Source: Meandrina meandrites (lineage: Eukaryota > Cnidaria > Anthozoa > Scleractinia > Meandrinidae). Taken from it: 64,000 nt of DNA. This document shows, piece after piece, positions 23,986 through 32,000 of this stretch. The notes below the pieces were generated by a model that searched no databases, was not told the DNA's origin, and saw only the letters and a list, made by a program, of their open reading frames with translations. The stretch lies in the NCBI GenBank assembly GCA_963693305.1, contig OY855904.1, positions 35,283,417 through 35,347,416 on the forward strand, given 5' to 3'. A program made the position numbers and the translations under genes. The first letter of the stretch is position 1, and each line of letters starts with the position of its first letter.

Positions 23986-25263
23986 TAATAATAATAATAA
24001 TAATAATAATGAGATAAACTTATATTGCACAAGTATCAATACAAAGTATAAGAGCTGGAAAGTGCTGGAAAATGTTGTGAGCCTTTTTAAGGACGTTCGC
24101 GCTAATTGTTTATGCGCATCCTGCGCACGTAATTCCTGTCGCAACGCTACGCCACGTCATGCATCGAGCGCGCGCGCTGAGGAAACTTTCCAACCACATA
24201 TAGGGTGAGTAGCCGTTGCGATAACTTCGCTTGCAGTTTGCTAGCGTAAATGGCCGGTGACCTCAACTTTTTTCTTAACAGATCACTTTTGTTAACGATT
24301 ATCTACGTTTTGTGAGAAAATGAAAAAAATCTATCGATTAAAAGGTTGATTTTTTTGCCCCACGCACGTTCGAATTCCGCTTTTTGATCTTTTCGTTTTG
24401 TCGTACGACGGATTCAAATGCCTCTTCCAGGGCTAAGTTTTGCATAAAAGATGGAAACACTTAAAATTATTTACGCAACAGACGCACTTCTTCAAAATAT
24501 CACCAAGATCGTTTGCCTCCGTTTTCTCATCATCGATAATTTAAACTACAAACCTTGAAAGCCGTGCAAAATTACATGCACCAATTTTTCAAAATCAGGG
24601 TAGTTTTCTACAGACTTTATCTCTGAAACGAAGTCGGTGACCCCCACTTTTTTTTGCATTTCTGACACAAGTAACTCATCATCCGTCCTCAGTAAAAATT
24701 TTAGAAAAATCTATCGACTAGAAAATTTTCGCGCGAACGTCCTTAAGTGCCTTGAACTTTGGATGTAAGCGCTATACAAGTGATTATTATTAATTTTATT
24801 ATAACTATCATCATCATTATTATTACTATTATTATAATTATTATTATTATATTAACACTCAATTAGCATAGCTACTATTTTTGAGACGCTTTAGCAGCCT
24901 TCTCTACCTACGAACGTCAAGATATTTTCTCAACTTAATTTGCAGTTCTACGTAACACCCGGTTCAACTTCTCATATTGCTGCCGCCTTCGATCGCAATC
25001 ACGATCAGGACAGCGGTATTCACTCGATGCTTATGAAACTGAAGCAGCTGCTAAACGTTTATCATCAAATGGACAATGAAGCACCCAGATATCCCTGGCC
25101 CAGTCCTCCCACGGTCAAATTCACAAGTGAGGAATTTCAAAAGCTCAGAAACTGCAGATACTTGCGTCTAACGAAGAGTAACATCGAAAGTTTGAAACAA
25201 TTAGAGAACAAGGTCCACGAACAAAATGGAAACAAAGGAGGGACAAACTTTTCACAAAACTGA
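6659..25263 (+). CDS. Histidine-rich protein of unknown function, two exons
   Basis: Exon 1 is 6659-8191 (511 codons, ATG start) and ends GAA|GTAAGT. Exon 2 is 24946-25263 after TTTGCAG and ends in TGA. Both junctions are phase 0, giving about 616 residues. I do not recognise the family. Residues 15-60 are predicted helix or coiled coil with regular Leu/Glu/Lys. The middle (about 70-500) is low-complexity and hydrophilic, rich in His, Arg, Ser and Asp/Glu, with many HH and HxH pairs. The 105-residue C-terminus is compact, with Ile/Leu/Tyr helices, and looks like a real conserved domain. The N-terminal helix faintly recalls CCDC190-type proteins, but this is not strong enough for a name. No signal peptide or membrane segment is visible. 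Further exons inside the 16.7 kb intron cannot be excluded. Confidence 0.75.
8642..8826. repeat. Palindromic MITE, about 185 bp
   Basis: The sequence folds on itself almost completely. The ends GGGTTAGAGACTGTT and AACAGCCTCTAACCC match in inverted orientation. The arms continue inward through the TTTGTTTACAAATACACGC motif to a short loop near 8740. No clear target duplication was found. A non-autonomous DNA element is the likeliest explanation. Confidence 0.65.
9175..9453 (-). pseudogene. Fragment resembling the N-terminus of a Crypton/DUF3504 tyrosine-recombinase gene
   Basis: A minus-strand frame begins at ATG (9451-9453) and ends at a consensus splice donor GTAAGT just below 9175. Its last 25 codons read RFAEIVEEQIPQIINEAIP then NTKRQT. 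This is close to the start of the DUF3504 recombinase-like proteins (KIAA1958-like, Crypton-derived) that are abundant in cnidarian genomes. The first two thirds do not match anything I know and may be a 5' extension. No second exon is visible to the left, where a palindromic MITE intervenes, so this is probably a relic. The family call is from memory of motif style and is tentative. Confidence 0.4.
9480..9670 (+). repeat. Fragment of the GGAGGCTC/TTAA MITE family
   Basis: The stretch TTATCAGTTGCTGCTACAAA, followed by a CCTGTTAAAAACACCCTTAA-type segment and CTTATAACTCAA, is shared in the same order with the complete copies at 48813-49139 and 47883-48208 and with the truncated copy at 45972. 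Both terminal inverted repeats are missing here, so this is an internal fragment. Confidence 0.6.
9718..9840 (-). pseudogene. LINE reverse-transcriptase C-terminal remnant
   Basis: On the minus strand the translation contains YFFSGAKVFNELPVNI followed by a spaced F and LL before a stop. This is the characteristic end of non-LTR retrotransposon polymerases (K...Y.GAK.WN.LP..I......F). Only about 40 codons remain recognisable. Confidence 0.5.
9866..10975. repeat. Direct repeat of about 90 bp, two copies 1 kb apart
   Basis: The motif GAACATTTTGCTG, a run of TTTAGTCTT, then GCGGGAAATAAAAATGGCGA and ACAGG occurs at about 9866-9953 and again at about 10882-10973. Between the copies are several short CCAAGGTAAA-type motifs (10200-10310). 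The pair could be the ends of one element or two fragments of one family. I cannot tell which. Confidence 0.5.
11738..12972. repeat. Left arm of a 1.2 kb inverted repeat
   Basis: Beginning with TAAGAGGCCGTCTCCC, this arm matches, in reverse complement and through its full length, the segment ending GGGAGACGGCCTCTTA at 17341. Shared landmarks include AACGGCCATTTTTCACGAG near 11919, the G-rich run near 12760 and GGGCAGCACGATTTTGAG near 12882. Divergence is a few per cent by eye. It includes the inverted copy of a LINE remnant. Confidence 0.8.
13915..14080 (+). pseudogene. Retroelement C-terminal fragment (GIY-YIG/RT associated type)
   Basis: A short plus-strand frame reads HQMDFNTVNKAGYGANFHER then LFLTAWLSIKD and NDHIALPEVYK. 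The order 'D..NV....N...R.FLEAW......GNDHI.IPE.Y' is the usual end of GIY-YIG-bearing retroelement proteins in cnidarians. Only about 55 codons are recognisable. It lies in the spacer between the 1.2 kb inverted arms. The family call rests on remembered motif style. Confidence 0.4.
15973..16112 (+). repeat. Partial tandem copy of the right inverted-repeat arm
   Basis: The C-rich block, CTCTCTCCACCACGGGCGG, GTAACGCAACCCGAGTATTG and ATCGACTCTCCTTTCAAGA all recur about 310 bp downstream inside the right arm (16290-16430). A piece of about 140 bp has therefore been duplicated in direct orientation at the inner edge. Confidence 0.7.
16108..17341. repeat. Right arm of the 1.2 kb inverted repeat
   Basis: This is the inverted partner of 11738-12972, separated from it by about 3.1 kb. 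The outer end GGGAGACGGCCTCTTA mirrors the left start exactly. No convincing target duplication flanks the outer ends, so I cannot say whether this is a transposon with long terminal inverted repeats or a segment duplicated in inverted orientation. Confidence 0.8.
16150..16250 (+). pseudogene. LINE reverse-transcriptase remnant
   Basis: The plus strand translates as MEQVIKAQNRAARILMSALR. This matches the 'LQ.RAARII' motif near the C-terminal end of non-LTR retrotransposon polymerases. The frame closes within 35 codons. An inverted counterpart lies in the left arm near 12890-12950. Confidence 0.5.
18316..18658 (+). repeat. Left minisatellite arm, 16-17 bp units
   Basis: About 45 bases of GGGGAAT-type unique start are followed by some 17 units that alternate between GGGGAATCTCTAAAACG (or TG) and GCGGGAATCTCTAAAA variants. 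The last units are degenerate (ATCTTTAAA). Confidence 0.95.
19425..19636. repeat. Nested palindromic MITE with an extra half copy
   Basis: AGGCCCGTTTACACAGGCG starts a near-perfect 160-bp palindrome centred on GAACATGTTC (about 19505) and ending CGGGCCT at 19584. The last 50 bp are then repeated once more, ending at 19636. TAA flanks both sides, consistent with a 3-bp (PIF/Harbinger-like) duplication, though one base is ambiguous. It sits inside the Foldback-like element, so it inserted later or was carried with it. Confidence 0.75.
20884..21211 (-). repeat. Right minisatellite arm, inverted copy of 18316-18658
   Basis: The units are the reverse complement of the left arm (AGATTCCCCATTTT and AGATTCCCGCTTTT alternating), ending in the mirrored unique terminus at 21211. 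The order of unit variants differs from the left arm, so the two arrays have changed independently since they arose. Confidence 0.95.
22407..22968 (+). pseudogene. Myb/SANT-like DNA-binding protein pseudogene
   Basis: An ATG frame at 22407 loses its register at an A-run near 22475. The next frame then carries a typical Myb/SANT-like (trihelix, Harbinger-associated) segment with ETHELLEAWAPKFSKLWGVS and a further KMWNDIYSSCKERCPES block, ending at TGA near 22690. After another shift the C-terminal part continues as KQFRQRSRST and GIQKIKEDFP before further stops. Such single-exon Myb/SANT genes are numerous in corals and often accompany Harbinger transposons. At least three disruptions make this copy a pseudogene. 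It lies just right of the 10.9 kb TTAA element. Confidence 0.65.
23742..23777. repeat. Perfect short inverted repeat (17-bp arms)
   Basis: CTCGTGTCGTCATGAC and its exact complement GTCATGACGACACGAG are separated by four bases. It could form a cruciform or be the join of two element ends. Each arm holds TCATGAC. Confidence 0.8.
23825..24086 (-). repeat. Disrupted GGAGGCTC/TTAA MITE copy
   Basis: Pieces of this MITE family lie on both sides of a TAA microsatellite. Left is TGATACCATTTTTGTAGCAG (reverse complement of the copy at 9490). Right is AAGAGCTGGAAAGTGCTGGA, then GTTGTGAGCC and TTAA. The right end shares its TTAA (24087-24090) with the next element. Confidence 0.6.
23908..24010. repeat. 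(TAA)n microsatellite
   Basis: About 34 TAA units with a single AAC interruption near 23983. It lies within a broken MITE copy. Confidence 0.95.
24091..24742. mobile_element. 652-bp MITE, GGACGTTCGCGC ends, TTAA target
   Basis: TTAA (24087-24090) precedes GGACGTTCGCGC. The mirror GCGCGAACGTCC ends at 24742 and is followed by TTAA (24743-24746). There is no coding capacity. The ends and TTAA fit a piggyBac-mobilised MITE. Its right half shares the phrase CGGTGACCCCCA with the neighbouring GGAGGCTC family. Confidence 0.8.
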
Positions 25264-25510
25264 ATTCATTTTATTTCAAGTTCAAAGAAAACTGACAGAA
25301 AAACTAGCAACAAAGTAACAAGATATTCAGGTAAAGACAAGATTTAGATAATTTTCTACGAAACACAAGGAATGTGGGCACCACGACATCCCACCTCAGT
25401 TTACATGAAGTTTTTATAAAGAAGGTATACTTCCTTGACGTTAGCTCCGTTTTATCTTGTCACGTGATAAGTCATCGCAATGGAAAACGCTTCGCTCAGT
25501 AAAATCTCTT

Positions 25511-25516
25511 AATAAA
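25511..25516 (+). terminator. Poly(A) signal of the histidine-rich gene
   Basis: AATAAA lies 248 bp after the TGA stop at 25263. It is the only canonical signal in the first 300 bp of the 3' flank, so it is the likely cleavage signal. Confidence 0.55.
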
Positions 25517-25734
25517 ATATCTACCAATCTTTCTGAAAAAGTTTACTTTCCAATTAATAGACAATTAGCACGGTATGCTGTTCCTTACTTTCCATTTCAT
25601 CTATTTAGAATGGAAATGCGCAGCTACGTCAGTCCATACGGCTGTCTTCTTGAACGTGTCTGTTTCCCTCAGAGAAATAATTGTATCTGAAAAGAAGAAG
25701 TTCGGAACACATTCAATTTATCATTTACTCAATT

Positions 25735-25880
25735 AGTCGAACGAACGAACGAACGAACGAACGAACGAACGAACGAACGAACGAACGAACGAACGAACGA
25801 ACGAACGAACGAACGAACGAACGAACGAACGAACGAACGAACGAACGAACGAACGAACGAACGAACGAACGAACGAACGA
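25735..25880. repeat. (GAAC)n tetranucleotide microsatellite
   Basis: About 35 uninterrupted copies of a GAAC/ACGA unit lie between the converging 3' ends of the histidine-rich gene and FOCAD. The open frame through it (repeating Thr-Asn-Glu-Arg) is a product of the 4-bp unit and not a gene. Confidence 0.97.
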
Positions 25881-26089
25881 AGCGCTGCTGTGCTATTCAG
25901 CTGTTCGGTCTGTCAGACACTCAAAAAACACATAATTAATCATACTTGGAAGCTATGAGAATGGAGCTTCCAAAACGAAACTTCCACATCACCTTGTATA
26001 AGCGCCTGTAGTAGATTGTTAGTCTTGAGCTCCTCTCTTAATGACAACAGCCAGTCTAGAACCTGACAGGTATATATAGAACATAAAAA

Positions 26090-29000
26090 TCAACAAAACA
26101 CAACCTGAAAGAAACTACGACTTGAGAGGGGAGAGTTACTCTCATGCAAAACAAATTTACAATAGTGCATTCTGTACAACATCTCGAGATTGGAAACACA
26201 GAGACTGTACTTGTTTACCCTTCCTGTGATTTGAGTCCAGGACTCGCTCTTCAACAAAGTCGACAATGTCAGCGGTAGTAGCCATGGGAACCTCTCTAAC
26301 GATCCACAGTGTTCCGCTGTAATGGATGACGCGGGCTCAGTCGTAGAAGAGAGCCCAATTCCTTGTAGTATAGGCATGTCACACCAAGCAGCAGATACCA
26401 CTGACAGCAACATCAAACAGTTCAATAACACCTGAAATACATGATTTATTTTTAACTACAAAGAATGAATAAAACCACTGCAATAATAAAGCAAAATTTC
26501 TAAATTTAGCAAGTACCTTGTGTGTTGTGCTTGAATGTTGAAGCGCACTCTTAAACTGACCAATCAGCTCCAAGAACCAATGTTGTCTCTCGTCACATTT
26601 AAGTTTGGCTCCCGAATCAATCATGACTCGAACAACGCAACATAAGAATTCATTGCACGTTGTTTCTGCAAGACAATGCAATCACCCTTTAAAGTTGCAG
26701 TGCCTGATTTGCTAGCACGGCTTCACATAACACACTGGAAATAAAGTTGCTGTCTTGTTCTGGCGAGGAGATGAAAAAGCGAAAGGTCAGCAACAATTAC
26801 AGCAACTTCAAAGCAACGTCGTGCAATTCGTAACACCTTCCACTCGTCAGTCTGTGTTCTCATAGCGAATGATGGCCACCTGGGCCGGGGCATGGTCATA
26901 ACTCATAGTTACCTAAGAAAACGTCCTACTTCATATGTTCGTTTGTACCACACACAATGGTTCATAAAAATGAAAGTGTTCCTCAAAGTATTTATCGAAC
27001 CAGCGTTGAAAAAGACTCAATGACCAAATATTCGATGACCTCTTATAATTTCATTACTCGGTTACCATTTATTAACCAAAGCAGTGAATTTTGCAACATT
27101 TGGAAATCATGCATTATTACGTATACTTAACAATCAAAAAAAAACAAAGGAAGGCTTTCTTACCAGTGACATCATTTGTTAAAATGCCGTCAATACAAGG
27201 AGCAAGCCATTTCACGGGAGCTTTACCATCACGAACTGCATGCCAGCGCACAACTAAAGCTTTCGTGGTAATACTCTGCAAGATAAACCAAAACGGACTA
27301 AGGATCCTACGAACCAGTTTTGAAATCAGCTGCCAGTCACATCACACTAAATTTCTTTAACTCCTCGTTTGTAAATGCATCAAGACAATATTTATAAGTT
27401 GATGAGTATTTTACTGTCGTCATCAATTCGCTTGACAATGTATTGAAAGAATCGATAAATCGATCACTTTTGGGAGAATACGGGTTAAGCTAACAACGCT
27501 ATCGTTCAACCATACTCAGACTTACTATCAGGCTTACTATCTGGAGTCCAAAACACCTGGAAACTAAGAGGTGTATATTCCCGAACAATTTCACACAGTT
27601 ATGAATAACACTATCTAAAATATTTACAATCATGGCTGAAACTCACTTTCGTATCCCGCAAAATACTCTCCAGTTTTTCAACAGGGATCAATGCTAAACA
27701 GCGAGCAAGCAACCTCAAACAATCATCCTGATGGATGAACAAAAAAAAAAGTTTATTACATCATCGGAGCCTCACTGTGACATAATCGCATGAATAAATG
27801 TAACATTTACCTCGGTCTCGTCATTGCAGGCGTTATACATGTGCTCAAGTGCTGTTATGGTCCAGCCGATTACTGAGGCCGGAGGGTCTTTTAAATTTAG
27901 GACCAAGAGATGACCTTCAAGTATGGTCCTCCACAGGAGACGGTCCTTGTTAAACAAGACAACGAATGGTCTTAATATCAACTCTCAGATACTCGACAAT
28001 AATACTATGGCATTTTAAATCAGTTTTTTATCTCCGCAGTGAGGTAAACAGAAACGACCTTCGTAGGACACCATACAGTTAACAAGTTAACGAATCGCTT
28101 TACTGCAAAAAAGGATAGTTTACAAAGGACATGCAGTCGTAGTCTTTTTATAACACACCCTTCGCTCGTCAGTAAAATTTTTAGAATAGAGAACTAAAAG
28201 AGGAAGAGTGACCCCCCCCCCCCCCCCCAAAAAAAAAAAAAAAAAAAAAAAACTTAACTTGTGGTAACGACGTTACGATTGGGTTGTTTTTGTTGTTGTT
28301 TTATTTGGGAAGCCCAGTGCTTGTGGTATCTTACTTATTTCTGCTCTGCTGAAACAAGCAATGGAGCAGTCAACAGCCTAATACCCCCTCCCCTCCCCGC
28401 TCCTTGTTGACGTTGAAGTATTCATGGGGAATTAACTGACAAGAAGATGAGATAAAAGCTCTATAAATACTCGCTCGATCAATACTCGATAAAACGCTCG
28501 AAGAAGATCTCGGTTCGCTCGCTCGACTAAGTTTCATGTGCTTTGTCACGTGACCTTGTTTATGCGTCCCTTGATTCCACTAAATCCTCTCCCCTCAGGG
28601 ACGCAGAAGAAAAGAGTTGCAATACAATTAACAAGAGTGTCTACAGATGCAATCGTAACTAATGTTCTATCTGAACTGACCGCGTCATTTCTCCATGGCT
28701 CTGTTAACGTTCCTTCGTAAAACTCTTTCATCTTGGAAGAGGAAATGACACAAACCAGTCTTGACAAATTCTCCAGCAGCTCTCTTTTGCACAAATCCTA
28801 AATCACAAGTAAGTTGATACGTCAAATTAAATCTAAGTGGACTTTAACATAGGATATTAATAAGAGACTTTTCCTTAACTATTACGGGAGAAAAAAACGT
28901 CCCATATTCTTTGAGCAAATCTTAGATTTACTTTTTCACGATAACAGGCAATGGAAGTTATTTGTCTCGTCTAACCCTCTGGAAAAAACGGTAACCGGTC

Positions 29001-32000
29001 ATAACGCCCCCAAGATAAAACGCCCCTGAGACATAACGCCCCCTTATCCTAAGACATAACGCCCCCTATGAGACATAACGCCCCCTTATCCTAAGACATA
29101 ACGCCCCCTGTAAGACATGACGCCCCGTATTGCGATTTATATATTCAGAGAAAGATGAGAGAAGAGAAAGATCCGAGGATAAAATTAATAAATGATATCG
29201 ACTTACTGCAGGGCGTTATGTCTCGGGGGCGTTTTATCTTGGGGGCGTTATGACCGGCATTCGAAAAAAACAGTGTTTGTTGTTATAAAACAAACTTTGT
29301 GAAAACTGATGATAAATTTACGACCTTACAAACGGCGGCATTCTTCGAGAAGCTCTTCGCCTTTATTGATAAGGTATCCACGAACCTGGCAGCTTGCATT
29401 CACTTTAGTATACGTTTTCTTTATACTTAATTCTTTCAACAAGACAATAATGTGATTAAGTTCGAACACTACACTCACCCCCAGGCCCATGAACACTGCC
29501 GGGCTCAGCAAGGACGACAGGTACGAGGATAGACTGGAAGAGGACTGGGCTTGATTTACTGCAAGCCTGATGCATAACTGACCTGCCTCCTCCCCTAGTG
29601 AGGAAACAAAGTAATGTTTAGTTATCTCCACTGGGTGATGAAGAAAACCAATGTCAAGCATGGAGTAAAACATTGTTCAACTGGCTTTTGTTTCAGTAAG
29701 ACACTAGATCGCTGGAACCTCTATTTTCATTCGTCCGCTGTAAACACTACCTCTATTGTTATTCAGGGCTAGGGGCATTGTTATGACCTGTTATCTATTG
29801 TTTTGAGAACCAATGAAGTAACTCGTTCCGAGAGGTAGTGGGCGACTTTTTGTTTCGCTTACCGAAATTAGCTCTCATGATTGGTCCAAGAACTGATACC
29901 CAGTTCACCGGCGGTAGTGTTACTTGAGGACCGCTGACAAGCGACTTAAGTACTACAGGCACTACCTTTCCAGAGAAGTTCAAATGAGGACCTAAGAAGA
30001 ACAAAACAAGCAAGTCACAATATTACCTGGTACTGATTGTTCTTTACTCTCTTGTAAACTGACACACTCGGGATCTCTTGGCCCACGTGCCGTTATCTCC
30101 CACCCATTATCACACACACGGATAAAGTTGCGTCCATGCTGAAATCTTGTCAATCGATGACACCGAATAAACAATTTCACAACAAGGAAAAGAGCTAAAC
30201 AGTTAACAAACCTGTTTTTCCCGCCTTATCAAGGACATCAAAGAGCAGCCTTAAAATGCTATCTTCTGACAAGTAGCCATAGTTCGAGGGAACTGAAGGA
30301 AGAAGAAAATAACAAACAGTTTGCATTGTAAAATAAGAATCGGGTGCAATGAATTTCCATACTTACTCCTCACTCCAAGACTGTTTCACACAGCGACAAT
30401 TTTCAAATTTTACAAAACAAATTACATGAAAACCATTCATTTCCAAAACATGAAAAACAACACGCACCATAATTCACAATACACAGTTGTTTTACAGCAA
30501 TATTTTTTGTTTTGTACTCACCGCTTGTTTTAGTTATTGCACTGGACGTGGAAGCGGTGTAGAGATGGCCGAGCAGCCAGGCAGCATTGGAACTTAGACC
30601 CACATGTTCAGGAGATAAGACGATCTTACAAAAGAAGAAAATGACTTTTTACGTTATGGTGTTTAACGGCAAAATAAAGAGAACAAAAGAGCCGTCTCGT
30701 ACCTGCTGAAGATATTTTATGATGCTTCCTCCGGTCGAAGGAAAAACGTTCACAGAAGTAGAAGAATCCACCTACAAAATGGCACAGCAATAATACTGGT
30801 ATTATGAAAAGTGATAAAATAATGTCAACCAACTCTGGTCATGAATTAATTCCCCTTCATCTTAAATTGTCAAGAAGTGCTTCTTCGTTAAGCGCTGCAG
30901 AGAAGAGGCGAGTTTAAAAAAGTGGTTCTTATGGCAGCTTGTAGAGAGAATTTAGCCAGTATGACACACCCTGGTCTGTATGCTTTTTTGTTTCTATTTT
31001 TTCCACATCAAGTTCGTTGAAATTTTGGGCTTGTGACGTCGGAAACATGCGTTTGTTCGCGCGGCGAATGGGACCGAGAGACAAAAAGATTAAACAACCA
31101 TAAATAAGGACTCGTATGTAAGCAACCTAAACGAAACCGCTAGTCTCTAAGTTACCAAGGAAAACAAACATGCATAAGTGATTCGTTTTCTATGCGGCAG
31201 GAAAACTTCATATAAGATACATGTGTCTATCCATTAGTTTTTTTTAGTTCTGAACTATTTGGTGTCGTGTCGTAACTTACAATAAACAAGTCCTGCTCTG
31301 AGCCTAGCAGTCCCATGATTCCGTTCAGCGCTGACAGTTGCTGAAGTTCAGAAGCGTCCTGTGCGTAAAGAATCTGATATAAGTTAAACGCATTCCTCTC
31401 CAGTTACACCACACATCAAAAGTACCGTTAAGTCTCAAGCGAAACGAGTGCCTTAGGGTGCGCTTACAATGATCTGTTGAACACTCCAGTCTTGTCATCA
31501 TGTGTTGTTAACTACAGAACAATTTTTATAGTCTTCACTGCGGTATGATCAATTTCTCAAGCGCCTGCATAGATGCAATCAGATTCAATCAAGTAGATAC
31601 AATAGAAAAAATATAGCTACATATATCATCCTTAGCTTTACCTTATTTTCAAGAATACTTCGCCAGTCATGTCCTAGTTGCTGAGCCATCTGAATGACAC
31701 CGCCGTGACCACATAACACAAGACCATGAAGAAGCAGGCCAACAGATAAGGAAATTCCACAAGCCTGGTGGAAAGAAAAGGCTGTCTTAGTTGGTCCAAA
31801 CAAATAAAATTCTTGCATTTTTCCTGACAAAAGTTAATCAAATAAAGACTCATTCGAAAACTGCCGTCCAATTCGCCACCCTTGAATAGCAGAGAGGCTG
31901 GAAAACAGCAACCATCCAACAACAGCCCAAACAATCAAGAAAACTTCGAAAATTTTATTGCCTCTTAATCTAATATTTTTCAATGGACAATGGTCAAATC

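Larger units (their letters stand above)
8192..24945 (+). other. 16.7 kb intron of the histidine-rich gene, filled with transposons
   Basis: The donor GTAAGT at 8192 and the acceptor TTTGCAG ending at 24945 bound it. I find no further host exon in it. Recognisable content is listed separately: palindromic MITEs, LINE, Crypton-like and GIY-YIG remnants, a 10.9 kb TTAA-bounded span with a Foldback-like element inside, a Myb/SANT pseudogene and a microsatellite. The stretches 10000-11400 (apart from a repeated 90-bp motif), 13000-13900, 14100-15970 and 17350-18300 show nothing I can name. Poly-G (about 14324-14348) and poly-T/A (13891-13911) runs are the only features there. Confidence 0.8.

Noticed and set aside
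25681..25935. Open reading frame of repeated Thr-Asn-Glu-Arg
   Set aside because: It is the translation of the GAAC microsatellite and is open in several frames.
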